From Amoebophrya sp. A120 (lineage: Eukaryota; Sar; Dinophyceae; Syndiniales; Amoebophryaceae): DNA of 64,000 nucleotides. The notes under the pieces were generated by a model. It was given only the letters and a program-made list of their open reading frames with translations. It ran no database searches and had not been told where the DNA came from. Positions 56,137 to 64,000 of this stretch are shown here, one piece after another; the stretch's first letter is position 1, and every line of letters begins with the position of its first letter. The stretch covers positions 8,662,179 to 8,726,178 of the forward strand of contig CAJINV010000003.1 of assembly GCA_905178155.1 (NCBI GenBank), given 5' to 3'. Position numbers and translations under genes: made by a program.

Positions 56137-58281
56137 CTACCAGCAGTCGGGAAGGTCACTGGCTTGCTCTCGATACTGGTGAGAAGGCTCAACCAGATCA
56201 GCAGCTTCGGCCTCGCGTGAAAATGAGGTTTGGACGAAGCTATTTTCAGGACCCATGGACCCCGGATTGTGCACGCTCAGATTGAGTTCCGGGTCATCGG
56301 CATAGACGATGTACTTGCGCGGCATTCGTCGCTTGGAGACGACGAGGCCGCGGTCGGACAATATTTCGTTGTTCAGCAAGTACGTCTGCGCGTGCACAGT
56401 TTCTGCCTGCTGCAACTCCACCAAACTGCTATGGCGCACTCCGGTGATGCTCGCATACCAAATCAGGGCCCACAGAAGAGAGAACAAGATCAAAAAACCC
56501 CACCACCCGGTTGTCAAAAACAAACAGGTTTTGGGCATGGCCCAACCAATCGCATCCCAAATCGTGCAGATGGGGCACCCGTTCCGAATAATGCAGCAAC
56601 GGTCGCGCGCCAGCAAATCGTACTTTCCCCCGATGATGATAAATCCTTCCTTGGCCGCGGGATACTCGATAAGCAGCTCGTCTTCTTGGGTCTTCGTAAT
56701 AGTAGAATTCGTGCTTGTAGTTGTTCCACTTTGCGGGCCTGCAACGGTCGAGAGGGCTCCGACGTGTCCCCGCGTTTGTTGCTGTTCGCCAACGGGAGAA
56801 GCCGAAGTGCCGGATCCGGGGGCAGCCCGGCCTTCGCGGCTGATAGGCGCGCCCCGGTAGGCCAACACTGTGCCTCCGTCGCTGGTTTGCGACCCGAGCG
56901 CCACCATCTGCGCCGCTGACCCCCGGATAGCCTTCCCGACCAGCATGGGGCGCTCGTTGTAGGATTTTGGGGGCGAGGGGGGCCTGCAGCACCCAGCACA
57001 CGCCGGAGTCTGACCTTGCTGCTCGGCAATGTCGCCGTCCAGTGCAGCGGCACCCGCCATCGCACTGTAGAAATCATTCCCTGCTGATGAGCGGCGCGAG
57101 CTGCCCGACACTGCACTGCGTTCGGCGGCACTCGCGCGATCATTGGCGGCGGGAGCTCCTGCGCCTTGCTCGGAAAGCAAACTTCTCGGAGCTGTGCCCC
57201 GAGAGTCCGGATCCACAATCGCAGTGCGCCCCGTCGGACTCAGATCCGCAGACACCACCAGTGGCTTCCCGGTCGGGATCACCGAGGCCATTCGTCCGTC
57301 GTCTTCCTGAGCCAGGGCATTACCGTCGGCATCCACCAAGGCCTCGCCCGTTTTCTCATTCCGCGCTAGTCGTTCTTGTCGACGCTGTTGCTTCTTCAGC
57401 TCGTGTTCCTCGCGAGACCAGGGGTAATGATAGGAGGGAATGTAGCCGGAAGGCATCACATACTCCGAGGACACCGGTGGCTCTTCCCCAGGAGGCGGGG
57501 CGGGGCGGAACTGGTAGTTGTCAAACACGCGGTCGAAAGACCGAAACACGCTGGAAACACTGCGCACCGGCTCGGGGCGAACAAACGGCACAAACTTCGG
57601 CGGCGCGAACCGCTTCGGGTCCCGATACGCCCGGAGCGTAGCACGGCCCTCAATGCTAGTGACGTCGTAGCCCATCAGGTGGAGGTCGTAATCGGTGTAG
57701 TCGATCAACTGAATGGTGAGCAGCAGGTAGAAAAACCAAGAATAAGCCGCCACCAGTGGGATCAGCCCGGCCGTCGTTTCGAAGGACACGTACAAGGCGT
57801 ACCCCTTGCGTGCGAAAGGGAACAGGAAACAAAACAGAAAGACCTGGGCGATGAAAAACGAGAGGATCAGCCAGGCGGCCCGCTTGCGAATGTTTTTCCG
57901 GATCACCCGCATCCACGAGGGGTCCGGCGGCGCTGGGGGCAGGCACTTTTTCCGTTCCTGCGCCGCGTACGCAATGCCTTCTGGCCACAACTGCACGTTG
58001 CGCTCGAACGGCTCTTGCGTCACCCCGTCCGACGCGAGTTGAAAGCCATCGAAGAACTCCTGGGTCTGCAGCTCCTCCGACCCAGGGTGAACAAACGCGT
58101 CGTTCTCGCGCCCGAGAAAGAATTCTTGCGTCCGCAGTGTCGTCTGTTGCTGCATGGCCAACCGCTTCTCGTCGGCGGTCGAGAGCTGCTGCTGCTGCGC
58201 CACGACGTCCTCCAGCATGTCATCCCCCTCTAATGCGTACTCCCCCCGCGGCGCTCCTGGTTGCTGCTCCGCAACGACCAT
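56137..58281 (-). CDS. multi-pass membrane protein of unknown function
   Basis: Single long exon from ATG 58281 (MVVAEQQPGAPRG) to TAG 56137, 714 codons, apparently without introns. The N terminus (about 130 residues) is acidic and Q-rich with two QEFF motifs. Two membrane segments lie at about 135-157 (AAWLILSFFIAQVFLFCFLF) and 169-193. A long P-, S- and Q-rich loop follows, including CAGCC, then a C-rich segment (CCIIRNGCPICTIWD) just before one or two more helices (WWGFLILFSLLWALIWY) near residue 600, and a hydrophilic C-terminal tail. The cysteine group next to the membrane could bind metal or be lipidated (inference). The frame is also open upstream of the ATG. I do not recognise the family. 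Confidence 0.7.
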   Translation of the reverse strand: MVVAEQQPGAPRGEYALEGDDMLEDVVAQQQQLSTADEKRLAMQQQTTLRTQEFFLGRENDAFVHPGSEELQTQEFFDGFQLASDGVTQEPFERNVQLWPEGIAYAAQERKKCLPPAPPDPSWMRVIRKNIRKRAAWLILSFFIAQVFLFCFLFPFARKGYALYVSFETTAGLIPLVAAYSWFFYLLLTIQLIDYTDYDLHLMGYDVTSIEGRATLRAYRDPKRFAPPKFVPFVRPEPVRSVSSVFRSFDRVFDNYQFRPAPPPGEEPPVSSEYVMPSGYIPSYHYPWSREEHELKKQQRRQERLARNEKTGEALVDADGNALAQEDDGRMASVIPTGKPLVVSADLSPTGRTAIVDPDSRGTAPRSLLSEQGAGAPAANDRASAAERSAVSGSSRRSSAGNDFYSAMAGAAALDGDIAEQQGQTPACAGCCRPPSPPKSYNERPMLVGKAIRGSAAQMVALGSQTSDGGTVLAYRGAPISREGRAAPGSGTSASPVGEQQQTRGHVGALSTVAGPQSGTTTSTNSTITKTQEDELLIEYPAAKEGFIIIGGKYDLLARDRCCIIRNGCPICTIWDAIGWAMPKTCLFLTTGWWGFLILFSLLWALIWYASITGVRHSSLVELQQAETVHAQTYLLNNEILSDRGLVVSKRRMPRKYIVYADDPELNLSVHNPGSMGPENSFVQTSFSREAEAADLVEPSHQYREQASDLPDCW

Positions 58282-58714
58282 CCGGCTCAGCGTTGATTTT
58301 TTTTTTGGTCCCTGATGTCCTTGCTCTTGTACGCGCGAAGGAAATAAAAGTACTAGACGTGAACCGTGTATGCACAAACAACACGGTCCTTGCGTTCTTG
58401 CTGGCGCGACCGCGTCGTGTTATTTTTGATGCAACAAGGAAATCATGGAAAGACAACTTTTTCAATTTTCAAGTTTTTGTAGATTTAGCGGAGTTCTTGT
58501 CTCTTTAATTTAATCGCATTGGAATTCCGAAGATCCGCTTCCTTTTATGTTTTTCGTGTCAAATAGATTATGGGATTTATGTAGATTTAGACCTGGATTC
58601 ATAAATTAAAAAGCACGAAGCTTGAACCAATAGAGGCGAAAAAGAGGCGGGAAGATAAGTCATCATCTTTATGCAGAACGCACCAAGCTACTTCTTCTTG
58701 CAAAAGCTCAAGGA
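58282..58714. other. divergent intergenic region
   Basis: About 430 bp between a minus-strand start (58281) and a plus-strand ATG (58715). The AT-rich centre presumably carries both promoters; no motif recognised. Confidence 0.4.
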
Positions 58715-59242
58715 ATGATCTGGTCGCTTCCGAAAACAAGACCTCAAACTGTAGCAAATCAAATGCGTAGACCGATTGAATTTCCTTTCACTGCGCGACG
58801 AGCGACGCACAAGCACGACCGAGAGGTGACAGAAAATGTCTACTTCCTTGCTCCGCTCAACCACCGAGTACGTATACGTAATACGACCGAACCCGAAACG
58901 ATGAAAAAGAAAATGCTAGGACCTTGCAGAAGGAGCTATTCTGATGTCTATTTTCCGAATATGTTTGTAGTTGTGACCGATACGGCGTATCCGATGTATC
59001 CTAAAAGTTATGACGTCCTTTTGAATACAATGAAGCAACTGAATAGGATGAGAGATGACAGCTGCTGGTACGCAGACTCACCGGCAGACCACGACCGAAG
59101 GAATCTGTCACAGCGTCGCCCGCGACCACATCAAGAACAAAATAGTACTTTCTCGTCTTCAACAACAAGAAATGTTGTGACTATAGTTAACCAAAACGCC
59201 GAGGATTTTTGCGCCACTTCAACTTCTAAAAGTAAGCCGTGA
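58715..59242 (+). CDS. hypothetical protein
   Basis: Plus-strand frame of 175 codons from ATG 58715 to TGA 59242. In a region of moderate GC this length is unlikely by chance. The middle looks folded (ENVYFLAPLNHRVRIRN, YSDVYFPNMFVVVTDTAYP, SYDVLLNTMKQLNRM) and the C terminus is polar and probably disordered. It has no signal peptide or membrane helix. It starts divergently from the membrane-protein gene at 56137-58281. The family is not recognised. Confidence 0.45.
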   Translation: MIWSLPKTRPQTVANQMRRPIEFPFTARRATHKHDREVTENVYFLAPLNHRVRIRNTTEPETMKKKMLGPCRRSYSDVYFPNMFVVVTDTAYPMYPKSYDVLLNTMKQLNRMRDDSCWYADSPADHDRRNLSQRRPRPHQEQNSTFSSSTTRNVVTIVNQNAEDFCATSTSKSKP

Positions 59243-60002
59243 GGGAAAGAGATCACCTCAATGGACTGGAGGTCCTCGCGGTGAGTACACCTTTTGACAC
59301 TCGTTCTACAAAGAAATCACGACGAAGATGACAAAATTGAAGTTTTTCTGAGTCTCAATCTGATTGAAGAACATGAATAGCAGTAGCCAGCACGCACTAC
59401 CATGGGTTGCGCTTGACCTCGCTGTTTGTGCGAAAAGTAGATGAAAGGACATCCATCTCAACAAAGATGAACAAGTAAGTGTAACAAGATCAAAATAGTA
59501 ATAGAAAACCTAAAAATATTAAACCCACAAAACCCAGAAACCCTTTGCAGCGACGGACAGGGACCGCAGTTTGATGTAAAAAGTCGCGACGTCCGCTGGC
59601 GAAGGCAGGTCGGATCTGGTGACAAGTGGCGGCGCATTCCATATTCCGGCCCTAATTCACAATAACAAGTAAGTGTAAGACGTATGCATATCTATAAATA
59701 GAGACAAAAAGGCAACACGGACAACAAGGAAGGCCCTTCTAGGTTAGTATGGAGGTCTGTGCTGGCAGCTTCCTTTTTATAATTATATACTGAAGACACT
59801 GATGATGAACCAGGGAGTGGGAGCTCCAACTCTGCAATCTTCAATGCGCTTACGATATACAACGTGTTAAAGACACTACACCAGAAGTGCGTGAGCACTC
59901 GTTCCCGTAAAAAATCAGGGCTAGTAGAAATACATCTCCGTCGAGTTGAAGTATATCAACATCAAGAACATGCTTCTTCTTCAACATTCCGACTTCAACA
60001 GC
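59243..60002. other. convergent intergenic region
   Basis: AT-rich interval downstream of the plus-strand gene and of the malate dehydrogenase stop at 60003. No gene seen. Confidence 0.45.
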
Positions 60003-63000
60003 TCAATTCGTCGTAGCGAGGTGCGTTGCGCCGAACTCCTCTCCCTTGCGCACCTGTGCTTTCAGGTCTGGTAACATTGCATCAAGGAGTTGCTTCTCCC
60101 TGTCGGGTGGCATGCATGAGAAAAACCTCCACCTCGAAAATAATACATATATGCCCATCATCATGCGGCGCAGCTGGAAATTCAAGTTCAAATTCCTGGA
60201 TTCGGACTCGGATGCGCGGTCGCCTCTTACCTGGTACATCTTGCCTGCACGACCTGCAGATAAAACACGAATAGAGCCGCGGCCAGAGGCATTAGATGAC
60301 CAAGTAGAAAAAGAAATACATCGTAACAGGCACCAGAGGGACCAGCACTAGCAGTGTACTACACGTTTAAATACAACACGAAATAATATGATTCGCGTCT
60401 GTTGATGGTAGGCACGTCTACAAAGTAGCAGCCGCTCTGGCTGTAAGAGCATATGCAGCGCTGGACGCTGTCGTTCCTCCTGTGGTCTGTATCTATCGTC
60501 CCCAGCTGCGCGAGCGCCACAGATATGGACACTATGGTGGCTCGAGGTTCTGGAGGTGTCTCTTCAGTTGATAGACATGGTGCACGTATGTATCTCCGCG
60601 ATTCCCATCGTGTTCAGAGTCACTGGAGAGGCAAAAAAGCCGCAGCCTGAGTAAATCTCGGAATCCACAAATGCGCAAGCCTTCTGCGTGTGTGGGCCCT
60701 TGAGTGCAGCTGCGACTTTCGCAGTGAACGCGGCACCGGCGTGTGCCAGTGTATGGAAGTGTCAGGCGGCAAAAAATCGAGGAGAAAGAAGTTCAAGTTG
60801 TAAACTACAATGCAGAAAATTTTACGGCCACGATAAGCAAGTAACACGACACCCACTGATGATTACAGCGCTATCGCTAAGGTATGAGTATCTATACTAG
60901 AGAGCTCTGGATCGTCCAGGTCATCCATAAAAACCTGTCGCTTCACAAAGAAAAAAGAGAAAAATGGCGGCTGCGCGTCGGCCAACTGATTGCAACGGCG
61001 CATGTAAAATTCATTCTCCAATCGACAACAGATTGATTCGCGCCTTTCTTCAGAAGCCACAAGTCTGTCTGTCAACCATAAAGCAGTTCGGAGACCCCAC
61101 AGTGCGAGGCTTATTCTTATTGAGTATCGATCGTATTATTATTTGCAGCTGCCTCGGGGGCCCGCCGCGGCCGCGCTGTCTTGCGCGTCGCGTCGCAAAG
61201 CAAAAAATGACGCCAACATGTAAAGAGCAAAGAATCCTGCTCGCAAAGAATAAGAAAAAGAAGTGTTATGATGCTATATTTATAATTTGTCATCGTCGCT
61301 AACGCTATCTCATCTGTACTTGATGCCCTTGCACCATGAGGTTGAAATGCACACTGACAAGAACGATATCTTCGCACCTGGCACTTCCATACATCGACAG
61401 TGTTGCGGATCCAGCGCCGTCCTTGGCTTTCACAACCTGTATTTTTTTTTACCATTCACGACTCATGAGGGCGAGTTGTAAAGTCAAACCAGGCTTAATA
61501 TGCACAAGCTTCGAAGTGGGTAGGAGCGCGCAAAAAAAGCGTAAAAAAATTGGAAGTCAGACGTTTTCGTTTCCATGCCCCTGCCGTTTTTCGACGTTCT
61601 ACTGATGCGCATCCACCACAATCGACATTGAACATTTGCGCGGACTCTTGGAAAGGTCGCGATCCAAGTTCATTTTGAAACAGAAAGAAAAACAAAAAAC
61701 GGAACCACTCACCGTTCCGACATAGGTAAAAAACTATTAATCAACAAAATTCAATGTCAATTCTGTAGTACTAAACAAAAATAACCATGCGTGTTGTCAT
61801 GCAAAGCTGCATGCCTGAGCCTGCAACCTTGAGCTTAGCAAGGGGGAGAAAGGTACGTTGTTACCCAGGATATACGGAAAAACGTTCTAAGTACCTCATC
61901 GCCCCCGAACTGAATTCTTTTGGTGAGCGCGTCCAGCTCCGCATCCGGAATGCCATATCGATCTGAAAGTCTATTACTTTGAAAAAAAAGTGCCCCTGCC
62001 TCGCTCCCAGAAGTGCGAAAGGCTAGTAATGCGCAGTTTCCTAGATGACCTTTTGTCTACTTCTTGCACCAGAGACCTAGGACCAATTTTTTTGCTCCGG
62101 ATTTTAGGCTTGCAGGGCACGACCACAAGCACGACCTCTTAAGTGAATGGCAAGTCGAAAAAATGTTGCTGGGACTTTGTAAAGCGCAGCACATGCACAT
62201 CTTTGTTACTCTGGATTGCAAATTTGTCTTTGTGCTGCTGGTATGTCCAAAATGTGGAGTGTTTCAACTGAAAAATTTTCATCTGGCATCGCAAGCACTT
62301 CCGCTTTCTTGCGTTGAGGTAGGCGCACTTTTCGACATGATAAAACACTCCTCAACAGCACTAAGCAGGTCATAGTCATAAAGTGTGCAGAAGCACGTGC
62401 AGCTTGTTGCAGGAGAGAGCTTACTACATCAAAATCAACTGTAGGTGTCGCCGTAGACGTAGTGCTTGTGGTCCTTGTTTTCTGTAGAGTTGCGGCAGGT
62501 TAATGTAGTGGCAAGACTCGCACGTTGTTGTCATGTCAGGAAAAGTCAAAGCGTCGCGCTCGCGCCATGCATACATGTACTATGCCGACCTTTTTACCTA
62601 GAAAAGAAAAGACAAAGAGTAGATGCATTGTAGCGTCCGTCTCTAATCGCGAACGCGGCGACCATGAACAAATGACGGCGGGCATTTTTTTCCTGTGGCA
62701 GCGAAAAGCGTCGTGGTCGAAAGTGTTTTCATCACCATAGGCCAGAAACATGACTCAGCAGCGGAAGAATCGTGGTTCCCGCGTGCCCTCCGATGACCGG
62801 CACGTCACACGAATTCACGTCGACTTTCAGTTTCTCTGCGACGAAAGTGTTGGCCCGAGTGACATCCAGAGTTGTCACGCCGAAAAGTCGCCGCTTATCG
62901 TAACAGCCTGTGATGTTGTAGTTGCAGCATATTTCAATATGCTCTGCGGAGGACCAAGATGAACAGGATAACTTTATACGAAAAATCGAAGCAATGCCAC

Positions 63001-63989
63001 GAGTGTGGGCTTTCAATCAACGTCCTGTGGTGTATCGTCTATCGTGCGGCTTTCTGATTTACAAGCAGGCTGCTAAAGTTCATAGATGACAATCATACGC
63101 AGGCACCGATCTTAGAAACAAATGCAACACTACGCCGAGCATCGATTCTGAGAAGTACGAAAAATCTTGGAACCTGCGCTAGCGCTAGCGTCGCGCTTTA
63201 TAAATATCACTGCTGTACTAGTTGCCTATTCTTCCAACTTTCACTTTTTGTATTCGGCGAAGGCAGCGACTTATTTATGAAACAGTGAAGGAGTCGTGCA
63301 AAAATTCAGAAATTATCAAATGATATAAGGCTTACGACGTACCGTGTTTCGCAAGAACCGCTTTCCAGATCGGCACCATGGAGTTCACGGGATTTGAGAT
63401 GACACAGAACATTGCGCTCGGACAGTTTTTTGCGCAGGCGGTGGCAATATATCGCGGAAAAAAAATAAAGCGTAGCAAAAATACAAACAAAATGGTGAAG
63501 AAGATCATGCGTGGCAAAGGCAAACGCATATGAATGCCTTGCCCCCGACATGATTACATAAGACAACCACAATAAATGCTACGCGCTAGTTTTTTTTCAT
63601 TCTGATACGAGATCCGCGTTGATGCCAGCGTTTATCTTGAACAAATCGTCCCGGGTCATTCCGGGCTTCCGCGGTACCCCAGCAGGCACGACCACAACAT
63701 CTGCGCCCCGCAAGGCAGCGTCAAGCTCTCCCTTTTTGTAGCCACCGACAACTTGACATGGAGTGGAAATGTGACTGATATCCACCGCGACTCCTGCTAC
63801 CACCGGCGCCACGTCGTAGAGGCTAAGCTCGTCGATGTTTGGATCCTGCTTCAGCAGCAGAGCTAGCGGCTGCCCGATCCCACCCGCGGCACCGCACACC
63901 ATTGCATCCATGCAAAAAAATGATCCCGGACAGTTGGAAAAGCAAAAATAAAACTCCCCCGCCCTAGTATCGCTTTCCTTTTTACTCAT
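60003..63989 (-). CDS. malate dehydrogenase, mitochondrial type (5' end outside window)
   Basis: NAD-dependent interconversion of malate and oxaloacetate. Family motifs in order: [16 protein letters not shown] (nucleotide site), [20 protein letters not shown] (active-site loop), [46 protein letters not shown] (catalytic His), [38 protein letters not shown], and the C-terminal helix [20 protein letters not shown], stop TGA 60003. Exons, minus order: 63989-63608 (true start near 63907 or upstream), 63444-63343, 62907 to about 62750, about 61955-61893, about 61441-61392, 60746 to about 60640, about 60115-60003. GT-AG introns include 62908-63342 (donor GTACGT) and about 61442-61892 (donor GTACTT, acceptor ATACAG). 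The 62.7-61.96 kb intron seems to use a GC donor. Two introners lie at 63450-63607 and 60752-61391. The last intron (about 60116-60640) is not precisely placed. Compartment cannot be judged without the N terminus. Confidence 0.92.
60752..61391. mobile_element. introner, 640 bp, TATGGAAGTGYCAGG family
   Basis: Left TATGGAAGTGTCAGGCGGC and right (complement) TATGGAAGTGCCAGGTGCG. Flanking CAGTG (60747-60751) and CATCG (61392-61396) match at 3 of 5. Excision joins GSATLSM|AHAGAAF, an invariant malate dehydrogenase stretch. It is the longest copy in the window. Confidence 0.9.
62390..62730. other. intron interior of the malate dehydrogenase gene
   Basis: Lies between the GGHAG exon and the ALTKRIQF exon. 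Open frames here on both strands are short; nothing else recognised. Confidence 0.4.
63450..63607. mobile_element. introner, 158 bp, degraded
   Basis: Left TATCGCGGAAAAAAAATAAAG and right (complement) TATCAGAATGAAAAAAAAC, trimmed to their shared TATC start and A-rich continuation. Flanking CAATA and CGAGA match at 3 of 5. Removing element plus 5 bp joins [14 protein letters not shown], the expected enzyme sequence, with no GT-AG alternative seen. Confidence 0.75.
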
Positions 63990-64000
63990 TTTTTTTTTTT

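Noticed and set aside
60453-60650. Plus-strand frame with a signal-peptide-like start ([18 protein letters not shown])
   Set aside because: It overlaps the malate dehydrogenase exon and intron on the other strand, and no further exon supports it.
1-64000. Dinoflagellate spliced-leader sequence, CRISPR array, rRNA or tRNA genes
   Set aside because: I looked for the TTTGGCTCAAG spliced-leader core and saw only a coding-strand look-alike near 7425. No CRISPR-like array or rRNA block was seen. tRNAs cannot be excluded by eye.

Overview
The window looks like nuclear DNA of a gene-dense protist. The best guess is a syndinian dinoflagellate of the Amoebophrya type, and this is inference. The grounds are intron-containing eukaryotic genes (mitochondrial-type malate dehydrogenase, nitronate monooxygenase, a C2-domain membrane protein) whose reading frames are repeatedly cut by short non-autonomous DNA elements. 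Each element starts TAT and ends ATA, has terminal inverted repeats (TIRs), is flanked by about 5-bp direct repeats, and restores the open reading frame when the element plus one copy of the repeat is removed. These are introners (introner-like elements), known from Amoebophrya and a few other lineages. About 25 copies are placed here, plus two single ends. They fall into at least six TIR families, and none can be spliced as GT-AG in any register of the flanking repeat that I tested. Ordinary GT-AG introns (about 45-435 nt) lie between them in the same genes.

Layout. 1-2074: no gene, with a cluster of CTTCAGAAG palindromes. 2075-16864 (minus): one very large gene of unknown function, with an N-terminal membrane anchor and ten or more introners. 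18.2-20.3 kb (minus): disordered coding stretches. 21.0-22.56 kb: a repeat block bounded by 60-bp direct repeats and holding a 62-bp minisatellite. 22.9-25.9 kb (minus): small genes, one probably secreted. 26.07-37.05 kb (minus): a C2-domain membrane protein spread over many exons. 38.2-39.5 kb (minus): a membrane-associated fragment.

From about 41 kb the strands alternate: plus 41.4-43.4 kb, minus 43.8-46.7 kb (helical-repeat, mitochondrion-like N terminus), plus 46.9-48.0 kb, minus 48.3-50.8 kb (nitronate monooxygenase), plus 50.96-51.3 kb, minus 53.2-55.9 kb (GT32-like glycosyltransferase), minus 56.1-58.3 kb (multi-pass membrane protein), plus 58.7-59.2 kb, minus 60.0-64.0 kb (malate dehydrogenase, 5' end outside the window). 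This gives divergent starts and convergent ends.

All introners I could place are in minus-strand genes. The plus-strand genes, as far as they can be read, show only short canonical introns. Exon joins were worked out by eye from frame and protein continuity; no RNA evidence or database search was available.
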